Part shown: positions 17,250 through 25,342 of the stretch, one piece after another | Layout of the letters: the number at the start of each line of letters is the position of its first letter | How positions within the stretch are numbered: the stretch's first letter is position 1 | DNA from: Streptomyces sp. NBC_00704 | GTDB lineage: Bacteria; Actinomycetota; Actinomycetes; Streptomycetales; Streptomycetaceae | Assembly: GCF_036226605.1 (NCBI RefSeq) | Contig: NZ_CP109000.1 | Location: 4,584,501-4,648,500, forward strand | Length of the DNA stretch: 64,000 nt | Direction: 5' to 3' | Notes under the pieces: model-generated | What the model was told of the DNA's origin: nothing | Database searches by the model: none | The model's input: the letters and a program-made list of their open reading frames with translations, nothing else | Position numbers and translations under genes: made by a program

Positions 17250-17851
17250 GCGGCGTCACCGCCCGCCGGCGCGGCCGGCCCCCGCGGGCCGAGTCGGGCG
17301 ACACCCGCGACCGCATCCTGACCGCCGCCCGCGAGGAGTTCGCCGAGCGCGGCTACGACAAGACGTCCGTGCGCGGGATCGCCAAGGCGGCCGGTGTGGA
17401 CCCGGCCCTGGTCCACCACTACTTCGGCACCAAGGAACAGGTCTTCGCGACCTCGATCGAGGTGGCCTTCGCGCCCGCGCTGAACGCGCCGGAGGCGGTC
17501 GCCGACGGGCCGCCGGACCAGGTCGGCGAACGACTCGCCCGCTTCGTCTTCGGCGTCTGGGAGAACCCGACCACCCGCAAGCCGCTGCTCGCCATCCTGC
17601 GTTCCGCCGTCAACAACGACACCGCGGCCGCCGTCTTCCGCCGTCTGGTCGCCTCCCAGCTGCTGCGCCGCATCGCCTCGCAGCTCGACCTGCCGGACGC
17701 CGAACTGCGCGCCGAGCTGGCCGCGGCGCAGCTGGTGGGCTGCGCGATGCTGCGGTACGTGATCAAGGTGGAGCCGCTGGCCTCGGCCGATCTGGAGCAG
17801 ATCATCGCGCGCGTGGCGCCGGTCGTGCAGGGACATCTCACCGGCCCCTGA
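17246..17851 (+). CDS. TetR-family transcriptional regulator
   Basis: A 201-residue regulator. The HTH lies at about 31-60 (VRGIAKAAGVDPALVHHYF) after EEFAERGYDKTS; the C-terminal half (RFVFGVWENPTTRKPLLAILR, LVGCAMLRYVIKVEPLAS) fits the TetR_C_17-like class. The GTG at 17246 overlaps the stop of the isomerase gene, which indicates translational coupling. Targets are unknown; the neighbouring isomerase gene and ilvD are candidates by position. Confidence 0.92.
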   Translation: MSGVTARRRGRPPRAESGDTRDRILTAAREEFAERGYDKTSVRGIAKAAGVDPALVHHYFGTKEQVFATSIEVAFAPALNAPEAVADGPPDQVGERLARFVFGVWENPTTRKPLLAILRSAVNNDTAAAVFRRLVASQLLRRIASQLDLPDAELRAELAAAQLVGCAMLRYVIKVEPLASADLEQIIARVAPVVQGHLTGP

Positions 17852-17961
17852 GGGTCTCCGTACCGAGACATGCGTCCCGCATTCCGGACACCTCGTCCCG
17901 CCCCCTGGATGACCGGCGTACGCTCATTAACAGCCCCACCCGTCTGAAGGAGCGAGCGACG

Positions 17962-19815
17962 ATGCCCGAGCTGAGGTCCCGCACAGTCACCCACGGACGC
18001 AACATGGCGGGCGCCCGCGCCCTTATGCGCGCCTCCGGTGTACCCGGTGCGGACATCGGCCGGAAGCCGATCATCGCGGTGGCGAACAGCTTCACCGAGT
18101 TCGTGCCCGGCCACACGCACCTCCAGCCGGTCGGCCGGATCGTCAGCGACGCCATCCGCGAGGCCGGCGGCATCCCACGCGAGTTCAACACGATCGCCGT
18201 CGACGACGGCATCGCGATGGGCCACGGCGGCATGCTCTACAGCCTGCCCTCGCGCGACCTGATCGCGGACAGCGTGGAGTACATGGTCGAGGCGCACTGC
18301 GCGGACGCCCTGATCTGCATCTCCAACTGCGACAAGATCACTCCGGGCATGCTGAACGCGGCCCTGCGGCTGAACATCCCCACGGTCTTCGTGTCCGGCG
18401 GCCCGATGGAGTCCGGCCGCGCCACGCTCGTCGACGGCACGGTCCGCACCCTCGACCTGGTCGACGCGATCTCCGACGCCGTGAACGACAAGATCTCGGA
18501 CGAGGACATCCTCCGCATCGAGGAGAACGCCTGTCCGACCTGCGGCTCCTGTTCCGGCATGTTCACCGCCAACTCGATGAACTGCCTGACCGAGGCCATC
18601 GGCCTGTCCCTCCCCGGCAACGGCTCGGTCCTGGCCACGCACACGGCCCGCCGGGCGCTGTACGAGGACGCCGGCCGCACGGTCATGGACATCACCCGCC
18701 GCTACTACGAGCAGGACGACGAGACGGTCCTGCCGCGCAACATCGCCACCGTCGCGGCCTTCGAGAACTCGATGGCCCTCGACATCGCGATGGGCGGCTC
18801 GACCAACACGATCCTGCACCTCCTCGCCGCCGCCCAGGAGGCGGGCGTCCCGTTCGGCCTGGAGGAGATCAACGAGGTCTCGCGCCGCGTGCCCTGCCTG
18901 GCCAAGGTGGCGCCGAACGTCGCGAAGGACCGCACGTACTACATGGAGGACGTGCACCGCGCCGGCGGCATCCCCACCCTCCTCGGCGAACTGCACCGCG
19001 CGGGACTGCTCAACGAGGACGTGCACGCGGTCCACAGCCCGTCGCTCGGGGACTGGCTGAAGACCTGGGACGTCCGCGCCGGCTCGCCGTCCCCCGAGGC
19101 GCTGGAACTGTGGCACGCGGCCCCCGGCTGCGTCCGCTCCGCCGAGGCCTTCTCCCAGTCCGAGCGCTGGGAGGCGCTGGACGAGGACGCCGAGGGCGGC
19201 TGCATCCGCTCCGCCGAGCACGCCTACAGCAAGGACGGCGGCCTCGCCGTCCTGCGCGGCAACCTCGCGGTCGACGGCTGCGTGGTCAAGACGGCCGGCG
19301 TCGACGAGTCGATCTGGACCTTCGAGGGCCCGGCCGTCGTCTGCGAGTCGCAGGAGGAGGCCGTCGAGAAGATCCTCAACAAGCAGGTGACGCACGGCGA
19401 CGTCGTCGTCATCCGCTACGAGGGTCCCAAGGGCGGTCCGGGCATGCAGGAGATGCTCTACCCGACCTCCTTCCTCAAGGGCCGCGGCCTCGGCAAGACC
19501 TGCGCGCTGGTCACCGACGGCCGCTTCTCCGGCGGCACCTCGGGCCTGTCGATCGGCCACGCCTCGCCCGAGGCCGCGTCCGGCGGCACGATCGCCCTCG
19601 TCGAGGACGGCGACCGCATCCGCATCGACATCCCGAACCGCACGATCGAGCTCCTCGTCGACGACGCCGAGCTGGCCCGGCGCGAGGCGGCTCTCGGTGG
19701 CGTGTACGCGCCGAAGAACCGCGAGCGCAAGGTGTCCGCCGCGCTGCGCGCCTACGCCGCCATGGCGACGAGCGCCGACAAGGGCGCCGTGCGGGACGTG
19801 TCGAAGCTCGGCTGA
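17962..19815 (+). CDS. ilvD: Dihydroxy-acid dehydratase IlvD
   Basis: A 617-residue iron-sulfur enzyme of valine, leucine and isoleucine synthesis that dehydrates 2,3-dihydroxy-acids to 2-keto acids. Cluster ligands are likely among Cys123 (ISNCDKITPG) and Cys191/194/197 (CPTCGSCSGMF). GRFSGGTSGLSIGHASPEA is the C-terminal family signature. The length matches the long bacterial form. The ATG at 17962 follows AGGAG at 8 bases. It stands as a single gene with a strong terminator after it. Confidence 0.97.
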   Translation: MPELRSRTVTHGRNMAGARALMRASGVPGADIGRKPIIAVANSFTEFVPGHTHLQPVGRIVSDAIREAGGIPREFNTIAVDDGIAMGHGGMLYSLPSRDLIADSVEYMVEAHCADALICISNCDKITPGMLNAALRLNIPTVFVSGGPMESGRATLVDGTVRTLDLVDAISDAVNDKISDEDILRIEENACPTCGSCSGMFTANSMNCLTEAIGLSLPGNGSVLATHTARRALYEDAGRTVMDITRRYYEQDDETVLPRNIATVAAFENSMALDIAMGGSTNTILHLLAAAQEAGVPFGLEEINEVSRRVPCLAKVAPNVAKDRTYYMEDVHRAGGIPTLLGELHRAGLLNEDVHAVHSPSLGDWLKTWDVRAGSPSPEALELWHAAPGCVRSAEAFSQSERWEALDEDAEGGCIRSAEHAYSKDGGLAVLRGNLAVDGCVVKTAGVDESIWTFEGPAVVCESQEEAVEKILNKQVTHGDVVVIRYEGPKGGPGMQEMLYPTSFLKGRGLGKTCALVTDGRFSGGTSGLSIGHASPEAASGGTIALVEDGDRIRIDIPNRTIELLVDDAELARREAALGGVYAPKNRERKVSAALRAYAAMATSADKGAVRDVSKLG

Positions 19816-19864
19816 CGACAGCCCGGTCCGCCCCCCGTCAGCCCCGTCAGCCCGGTGTTCCCGT

Positions 19865-19897
19865 GAGGGCCGTCTCCGCAGCGCGGAGGCGGCCCTC
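19865..19897. terminator. Strong hairpin after ilvD
   Basis: GAGGGCCG and CGGCCCTC pair, continued by CTCCGC/GCGGAG, around an AGC loop with one mismatch. It lies 50 bases after the ilvD stop and faces the convergent kinase gene, so it probably works in both directions. Confidence 0.8.
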
Positions 19898-19952
19898 GAC
19901 GCATCCGCCGCCCGGACGGCCCGGCGGCCGAGGTCGCCCTGCCGGGTTCGCG

Positions 19953-20042
19953 CCGGGCCTGCCTGCGTAACCGGGCCCGCCTGTGTCGTCGGGCCCGTCC
20001 GCGCTGCCGGGCCCGCCTGCGCAACCGGCTCCGCCCGCGCTT
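19953..20042. repeat. 18-bp tandem repeat, five degenerate copies
   Basis: Units resemble CCGGGCCCGCCTGCGCAA and vary in length (17-19 bp). They fill the space between the ilvD terminator and the kinase stop codon. Confidence 0.6.
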
Positions 20043-20058
20043 CTGGGCGCGGCCGGGG

Positions 20059-22515
20059 TCACCAGCGCGCCGGGTCCCGTCCGTCGACCGCGAAGACGGT
20101 GCCGTCGGGAGCGCCCGCGTAGACCCGGCCGCCGACCGCGCGGGGCGCGGGCAGCGTGGCCACCACCCGGTCGGAGTGCGCGCCGAGCCGCAGCGCCGTC
20201 TGCCCGAGGAGCCTGCCGTCCGCCGCGCCGACGGCGAGGAGCCGCCCGTCGGCGGCGCTGAAGTAGACGCGCCCGCCGTCGGCGGCCGGCGCCGACCCTC
20301 GGCTCACCGCGCTCTGCAGGGACCACACCTGTCGCCCGGCGGCCGTGTCGACGGCCGTCAGCGTCCCGTCGAAGCCCAGCAGGTACACCCGGTCCCCGTG
20401 CACCGTGGCCTGTGCCTCCTGCATCGTGACGTCCAGCCGGACCCGCCGCGCCGCCCGGCCCGCCGGGTCGTAGCGGACCACGGCGTCGACCGTGCCGTCG
20501 CCGTCGCCCCGGGACAGCAGGACCGCGCTGCCGGCGGCGGTGCCCACCAGGTCGAGCGCGCCGTCGAGCCGCCCCTTCCACCGCACCTCGCCGGTGGCGG
20601 GGTCCACGGCGGTGATCCTCGTGTGCCCGTCGTCGGAGACGTCCGACGCGTACGCCAGCGGATCGCCCGGGAAGGACGCGAAGTAGGGCTCGCTCACCCC
20701 GGCGATGCGGTGGCTCCAGATCGTCCCGCCCGTCGCGGCGGCCACCCCGGTGACCGTCCCGTCGGCCGCGGTCAGCAGCAGCGTGCCGCCGGCCACGCGC
20801 CAGCTCACGTACCCCGACAGTCCCCGCTGCCAGCGCGTGGCGCCCGTCGCCGGGTCGAGCGCCTCGACGAGCCTGCCCGCGTGCGTGACCACCAGCGCCG
20901 CGCCGCCCGCGAGCGCGGGCGCCTCGGCCGGCCGGTCACCGTCGGCGAGCGCGTGCCGCCACAGCACGCGCCCGTCGCCCGCGTCCAGCGCGGACACCAG
21001 GCCCGGCTGCGCGCAGAGCACCCGCTTCGCGCCGGTCGCGCACAACGGCATGCCACCCGTTCCGGCGCCCGAGCCCGCTCCGGACGCGGCCTTGGCCGGC
21101 CGGGTGCTCCAGGGGCGGAACGCGGGGGAGGCGGAGGGCGATCCTGCCGCGCCGCCCCGCGCGTCACGGCCCGAGTCGCCGTCGTCGGACAACAACGCGG
21201 CGCCGAGCGCGCCGCCGACGAGGACGACGGTCATCGCGCCGGCCGCCAGAGCGACCCGCCCGCGCCGCCGCCCGCCCCGGCCCCGGGCCCACACCCCGGC
21301 CCGCCCGCCCGACGCCCGCGCGGACGCGTCCACCCGCTCGGGCGCGCCCCCCGACGTCTCCTCGGCGACCTCCGACGGCTCCCCGAGAGCCGCCGACGGC
21401 CCCACGGACGCCCCCGTCGCCGCCGAGGAGCCCGAAACCCCCGAAGCCCCCGAAGCCGCCGGGTCCACCGGTTCGCCGGGACGCACGGGTTCTCCCAGGT
21501 CTACGCCGCCCGCCGGGTCCGTCGGCCCGACGCCCGCGGGGTCCGTCGCCCCGCCGTCCGCCGCATCCGTCGGCCCGACGCCCGCCGGATCCTCCGCCTC
21601 GACGTCCGCCCGGTCCGTCCAGCCGTCCCCGAGGGCCCGTTGCGACGGTATGAACGACCGGGTGAGGAACGACTGCGTGTCGTACGAGGCCGCCACCGAC
21701 CGCAGCTCCCGCATCAACTCGTCCGGAGTGGGCCGCTCCTCCGGCTCCTTGGCGAGGCAGCGCGAGACCAGCGGCGCGAGGTTGTCCGGCACGCCGGTCA
21801 GGTCCGGTTCGTCGTGCACGACCTGGTAGGCGACGACGTAGGGGCTGTCGGAGTCGAACGGTCCGCGCCCGGTCGCCGCGTGCACCATGACCGACCCCAG
21901 CGCGAAGACGTCGGCGGCCGGGCCGACCTCGCGGGGCCGCCGGAACTGCTCCGGCGCCATGAACGGCGGTGTGCCGATCAACTTGCCGGTCTCCGTGCGC
22001 AGTTCGCTGTCCTTGGGCCGGGAGATGCCGAAGTCGATCACCTTCGGCCCGTCGTCGGCGAGCAGCACGTTGCTCGGCTTGAGATCCCGGTGGACCACCC
22101 CGACCCGGTGGATGTCCCGCAGCGCCTCCGCGAGCCCGGCCATCAGCCGCCGCAACTCGCCCGAATTCAGGGGCCCGTTCCGCTTCACCTGCTCGGCGAG
22201 GGTGGACCCGGGGATGAACAGGGTGGCCATCCAGGGGCGTTCGGCCTCCGGGTCGGCGTCGACGACGGGCGCGGTGAACGCCCCGCTCACCCGCCGGGCC
22301 GCGGCCACCTCCTGCCGGAAACGGCCCCTGAACTCGGGATCGCGGGCGAACCGGGCGTGCACGATCTTCACCGCGACCTTCATCCCGGAGGTGCTGCGGG
22401 CCAGGTGCACCACGCCCATGCCACCGGAGCCCAGGCATTCCCGCAGGCGGTAATGGCCGGCGTACTCCGGAAGTTCCGCTTCCGCGCCCGCTCCGGTGTT
22501 GCGCTGTGGCGACAT
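20059..22515 (-). CDS. Membrane Ser/Thr protein kinase with PQQ-type beta-propeller
   Basis: An 818-residue receptor kinase. The kinase domain (about 22-285) has the Gly loop GSGGMGVVHLA, Lys50, VVHRDLKPSN (His142-Arg143-Asp144) and D161FG, so it should be active. A 130-residue Ala/Pro/Gly/Asp linker follows, with repeats such as DPAGVGPTD, then a membrane helix at about 420-443. The external part is a PQQ/quinoprotein-like propeller with repeated blades (VSALDAGDGRVLWRH, LVEALDPATGATRWQRG, ITAVDPATGEVRWKG, LTAVDTAAGRQVWSL, VFAVDGRDPARW). The layout is that of AfsK-type kinases, although this is not the afsK locus. ATG at 22515 with GGGGTGG upstream. The ligand is unknown. Confidence 0.93.
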   Translation of the reverse strand: MSPQRNTGAGAEAELPEYAGHYRLRECLGSGGMGVVHLARSTSGMKVAVKIVHARFARDPEFRGRFRQEVAAARRVSGAFTAPVVDADPEAERPWMATLFIPGSTLAEQVKRNGPLNSGELRRLMAGLAEALRDIHRVGVVHRDLKPSNVLLADDGPKVIDFGISRPKDSELRTETGKLIGTPPFMAPEQFRRPREVGPAADVFALGSVMVHAATGRGPFDSDSPYVVAYQVVHDEPDLTGVPDNLAPLVSRCLAKEPEERPTPDELMRELRSVAASYDTQSFLTRSFIPSQRALGDGWTDRADVEAEDPAGVGPTDAADGGATDPAGVGPTDPAGGVDLGEPVRPGEPVDPAASGASGVSGSSAATGASVGPSAALGEPSEVAEETSGGAPERVDASARASGGRAGVWARGRGGRRRGRVALAAGAMTVVLVGGALGAALLSDDGDSGRDARGGAAGSPSASPAFRPWSTRPAKAASGAGSGAGTGGMPLCATGAKRVLCAQPGLVSALDAGDGRVLWRHALADGDRPAEAPALAGGAALVVTHAGRLVEALDPATGATRWQRGLSGYVSWRVAGGTLLLTAADGTVTGVAAATGGTIWSHRIAGVSEPYFASFPGDPLAYASDVSDDGHTRITAVDPATGEVRWKGRLDGALDLVGTAAGSAVLLSRGDGDGTVDAVVRYDPAGRAARRVRLDVTMQEAQATVHGDRVYLLGFDGTLTAVDTAAGRQVWSLQSAVSRGSAPAADGGRVYFSAADGRLLAVGAADGRLLGQTALRLGAHSDRVVATLPAPRAVGGRVYAGAPDGTVFAVDGRDPARW

Positions 22516-22608
22516 GAACCACCCCCGTGCTGTTCAACCGTGCGCGCGACGCACGGAGCCTAGTCGATGACTCGGAGGGCGCAGAGGCGGCTTGCTAGCC
22601 TGCGCGTG

Positions 22609-22642
22609 CGAATTCCGCACAGGTGTTTCCTTGCGGAATTCG
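22609..22642. promoter_or_regulatory. 11-bp perfect inverted repeat around GAATTC
   Basis: CGAATTCCGCA (22609-22619) is repeated in inverse at 22632-22642 with a 12-base spacer. It sits in the divergent region between the kinase and the SH3 protein genes, 55 bases before the latter, and is much less G+C-rich than its surroundings. It could be an operator or an RNA stem-loop in the leader. Confidence 0.6.
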
Positions 22643-22696
22643 AGGGAATCAACGTGGCCCCATGGCAGTCATGGGGTCCGACGGGGGAGGTTTTTC

Positions 22697-23035
22697 ATGT
22701 CCGTGGAACGCGTGGAACGTGTGGAAGAGGCCGAGAGCGCCGAGACGGCGGTGGCCGTCACGGCGGCCGACCTCAAGACGGTCGCCCTCACCTACTACCC
22801 GGTCGCCCCGGGCGTCCGGCTGAACGTGCGCAGCGGCCCGGGCACCGGCTACTCGGTCGTCAGGGTCCTGGCCGAGGGCGTCAAGGTCCCGATCCACTGC
22901 CAGACGCGGGGCACCTCGGTCTCCGGCCCGTACGGCACGTCGACCATCTGGGACAACATCGGGGACGGCCAGTTCGTCTCGGACGCGTACGTGCACACCG
23001 GCAGCGACGGGTTCGTCGCCGGACGCTGCGCCTGA
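22697..23035 (+). CDS. Small bacterial SH3-like domain protein
   Basis: A 112-residue protein whose residues about 40-110 match a bacterial SH3 domain (VRLNVRSGPGTGYSVVRVLAEGVKVPIHCQTRG, then IWDNIGDGQFVSDAYVHTG). These domains usually bind peptidoglycan. The N-terminus (MSVERVERVEEAESAETAV) is acidic and has no signal peptide, which is odd for a wall-binding domain. The ATG at 22697 follows GGGAGG at 6 bases. A perfect inverted repeat lies upstream, and a large tandem repeat begins right after the stop. It could be released with other factors or act inside the cell. Confidence 0.85.
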   Translation: MSVERVERVEEAESAETAVAVTAADLKTVALTYYPVAPGVRLNVRSGPGTGYSVVRVLAEGVKVPIHCQTRGTSVSGPYGTSTIWDNIGDGQFVSDAYVHTGSDGFVAGRCA

Positions 23036-23039
23036 CCGT

Positions 23040-23470
23040 CCCGCCGGGCCACTTCGAAGCGCCGCATCCGACCCGACCGCCGCGCCTGCTTCGAAGCGCC
23101 GCGCCTAATCCGTCCGCCGCGCGCCTGCTCCGGAGCGCCGCGCCTGATCCGTGCGCCGCGCGCCTGCTTCGAAGTGCCGCGCCTGATCCGTGCGCCGCGC
23201 GCCTGCTCCGGAGTGCCGCGCTCGATCTGTGCGCCGCGCGCCTGCTCCGGAGTGCCGCGCTCGATCTGTGCGCCGCGCGCCTGCTTCGAAGTGCCGCGCT
23301 CGATCTGTGCGCCGCGCGCCTGCTTCGAAGTGCCGCGCTCGATCTGTGCGCCGCGCGCCTGCTTCGAAGCGCCGCGCTCGATCCGTCCGCCGCGCCTGCT
23401 TCGAACCGCCGCATCCGATCCGTCCGCCGCGCGCCTGCTCCGGAGCGCCGCGTCCGGTCCGGCGGCGACG
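23040..23470. repeat. 39-bp tandem repeat array, 11 copies
   Basis: Eleven units of 37-39 bp lie head to tail without spacers. A typical unit is CGCCGCGCGCCTG, then an 8-bp palindrome, then TGCCGCGCTCGATCTGTG. The palindrome is CTTCGAAG in six units, CTCCGGAG in four (cores at 23128, 23206, 23245 and 23438) and CTTCGAAC in the tenth; no unit mixes TTC with GGA or TCC with GAA. Because 39 is a multiple of three, all frames are open, and the minus frame would read 13-residue repeats such as RGTSKQARGAQIE, but no start or ribosome site supports translation. The array separates two plus-strand genes. Confidence 0.9.
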
Positions 23471-23576
23471 GGCTGCCCGGAGCGTCGTCGCGAGGGGCCC
23501 TCAGCAGGCGCCCTCACGACGGGGTTCCGGGCAGGCCGCCCGGAGGCCCGCGCCGGCCCGGAGCCATAATCGTCCC

Positions 23577-24143
23577 GTGAGCGACGAAAACGGCACCCCG
23601 GACACCGCGGCGGGCTCCCCGAGCACCCCGCCCGGCCGGGCGGCCGGAACCCCCGCCGGCGCGGACTCCGGGTCCGGCCCCCGCCCGGAGCCCCTGCGCT
23701 TCTTCGGCACCACCTGGGTGGACCACGACCCCGGCCTTCGCGGCTACGCGGTCCGGCGGGTCGCCGCCGCCGTGGGCTCCCTCGTCGTCGCCGCCGTCTC
23801 CTGCCTGGTGCTGCGCTTCGCCTACCAGGGCATCGCCATCGCCGACCTCGGCGGCTTCGTGACCCTCCTGATCGTGGTGATGTTCGCGGTCTGCAGCGCC
23901 CTCGCCTTCCGTCACACGTGGGACGGCTTCACCAAGCGCCCCGACCCCGACCGCCAGGCCTCCCTGCGCGGCCTGCTGGCCATCGGCTTCGTCGGCTCCC
24001 TGCTCGCCTACTTCTTCCGCACGCTCGTCGAGGCCCCCGGCGAGGGCCTGCACCGCGGGGAACTCGAAGAGGCCCGCCGCCGCCACACCCGGCGCGCCAC
24101 CCGCCGCACCGGCAACCCCTCGAAAAAGCGCCGCCGCGGCTGA
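23577..24143 (+). CDS. Membrane protein of unknown function
   Basis: A 188-residue protein with a disordered Gly/Ala/Pro N-terminus of about 45 residues, the segment FFGTTWVDHDPGLRGYAVRR, three predicted membrane helices (AAAVGSLVVAAVSCLVLRFAY, FVTLLIVVMFAVCSALAF, LLAIGFVGSLLAYFFRTL) and a very basic C-terminal tail ending SKKRRRG. The GTG at 23577 has CATAAT ending 6 bases upstream and no ribosome site, so the message is probably leaderless. The frame is open upstream through the 39-bp repeats, but that stretch is not believed to be translated. No family recognised beyond actinobacterial membrane proteins. Confidence 0.8.
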   Translation: MSDENGTPDTAAGSPSTPPGRAAGTPAGADSGSGPRPEPLRFFGTTWVDHDPGLRGYAVRRVAAAVGSLVVAAVSCLVLRFAYQGIAIADLGGFVTLLIVVMFAVCSALAFRHTWDGFTKRPDPDRQASLRGLLAIGFVGSLLAYFFRTLVEAPGEGLHRGELEEARRRHTRRATRRTGNPSKKRRRG

Positions 24144-24172
24144 CACCGGACGGCCCCCGCCCGAACTCCGGT

Positions 24173-24260
24173 GCGCCGTCCTCGGCCGGTCCGCGCCGTC
24201 CTCGGCCGGTCCCTGTCATCCTCGGCCCGTCCGCGCCGTCCTCGGCCGGCCCGCGTCGTC
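24173..24260. repeat. 20-bp tandem repeat, about 4.4 copies
   Basis: The unit GCGCCGTCCTCGGCCGGTCC repeats with exact 20-bp spacing from 24173; the third copy has five substitutions. It fills the gap between the membrane protein and methyltransferase genes. Confidence 0.8.
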
Positions 24261-24313
24261 ATGGACCCGTAAATCCGTTCCCCTCCGCGCCCGCCCCCCG
24301 CGAGCATGGCCGC

Positions 24314-25123
24314 ATGACGGTCTCCTCCCACGCAGCCCGAGTCGACGCAGCCCGAGTCGACGCGGCCCGAGTCCACGCGGCTCGGGCCCACTCCTTCAAC
24401 TCCGCCGCGGCCCAGTACGCCGCCAACCGTCCCTCGTACCCGAGCGCCCTCCTCGACGCGATCGAGGAACTGGCCGGCCGCCCCCTCGCCGGCGCGCGGG
24501 TCGGGGACGTCGGGGCCGGCACCGGCATCTCGACCGCTCTCCTGCACGCCCGCGGCGCGGACGTCGTCGCCGTCGAGCCGGGGGAGGGCATGGCCGCGCA
24601 GTTCCGGCGGGCCCTCCCCGAGGTGCCGGTCGTCCGGGGCGACGGCAACCGCCTGCCGCTGGCCGACGCCTCCCTCGACTTCCTCACCTACGCCCAGTCC
24701 TGGCACTGGACCGACCCGGCCCGCGCGGTCCCGGAAGCCCTGCGCGTGCTGCGTCCGGGCGGGGCGCTGGCCCTGTGGTGGAACACCGACGCCCCGGACG
24801 TGCCCTGGCTCGCCGAGCAGAGCCGGCGCGTCGCGCGGTACTTCGGCCAGGACCTCCCCGGCCCCGACCGGAACGTGAGCGCCCGTGCCGTCGACCCCTC
24901 GGGCCGCCTGGACCCGGTCCGCCGCGAAGTCCGCTGGAGCCGCCGCGTCCCGATCGACACGCATCTGGCCAACATCGGCAGCCACTCGGCCTTCCTGGTG
25001 CAGGGCGAGGAGGCGACCGCCGCGTTCCTGGCCGAGGAGCGCGAGCACCTGACCCGCGTCTTCCCCGACGGCCTCGTCGAAGAGGTCTACGACGTCGTCC
25101 TGCTGCTCACGACAAGGCCCTGA
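24314..25123 (+). CDS. Class I SAM-dependent methyltransferase
   Basis: A 269-residue enzyme. Motif I is VGDVGAGTGISTALLHARG (about 61-79), followed by acidic VVAVEPGEGM, GDGNRLPLADASLDFLTYAQSWHW and VLRPGGALALWW, typical of the Methyltransf_11/25 class that includes trans-aconitate-type enzymes. The N-terminus contains four tandem 15-bp repeats giving AARVDAARVDAARVHAARAH, which looks like a recent expansion and is unlikely to be structural. The ATG at 24314 is the first start in frame after the upstream repeat; no strong ribosome site is seen. Substrate unknown. Confidence 0.88.
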   Translation: MTVSSHAARVDAARVDAARVHAARAHSFNSAAAQYAANRPSYPSALLDAIEELAGRPLAGARVGDVGAGTGISTALLHARGADVVAVEPGEGMAAQFRRALPEVPVVRGDGNRLPLADASLDFLTYAQSWHWTDPARAVPEALRVLRPGGALALWWNTDAPDVPWLAEQSRRVARYFGQDLPGPDRNVSARAVDPSGRLDPVRREVRWSRRVPIDTHLANIGSHSAFLVQGEEATAAFLAEEREHLTRVFPDGLVEEVYDVVLLLTTRP

Positions 25124-25324
25124 CCCGCCCCCCACACCCCCGACTCCCGCCCTCACCCCCCTGTCTGCTCCCGCGCGGCGGCCCGCCTCCAGGGCCGCCG
25201 CGCACGCATGCCCCCCGCAGGGATCTCCCGCTGTTCCCCGCAGGGTCCCCTGCCTCCGGAGCGGCCGACCCTCCTCGCCCTTCCCGCCCGCGCCGCTTGA
25301 CGCCTCACCGCCCGCGCGAGCATT

Positions 25325-25342
25325 ATTCATCGCATGATGAAT
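25325..25342. promoter_or_regulatory. Palindrome over the ABC transporter start codon
   Basis: ATTCATCGCATGATGAAT is an 18-bp element with perfect 7-bp arms. It overlaps the -10-like CATTAT (25321-25326) and the first ATG (25334) of the ATPase gene, in an AT-rich patch within G+C-rich DNA. It looks like an operator for a repressor encoded elsewhere. Confidence 0.6.

Noticed and set aside
17419..19560. 713-codon minus-strand frame over ilvD and tetR
   Set aside because: A shadow of two clear plus-strand genes; its composition (Asp/Val/Arg/Gly) is typical of antisense frames.
20176..22563. 795-codon frame opposite the receptor kinase
   Set aside because: Antisense to a kinase with intact motifs; no recognisable domain.
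23040..23470. CRISPR-like array
   Set aside because: Units are contiguous with no unique spacers, and no cas gene is in the window.
22849..23517. Minus-strand protein with 13-residue repeats (RGTSKQARGAQIE)
   Set aside because: It has no ribosome site, runs antisense into the SH3 gene, and its repeat follows only from the 39-bp DNA repeat being a multiple of three.
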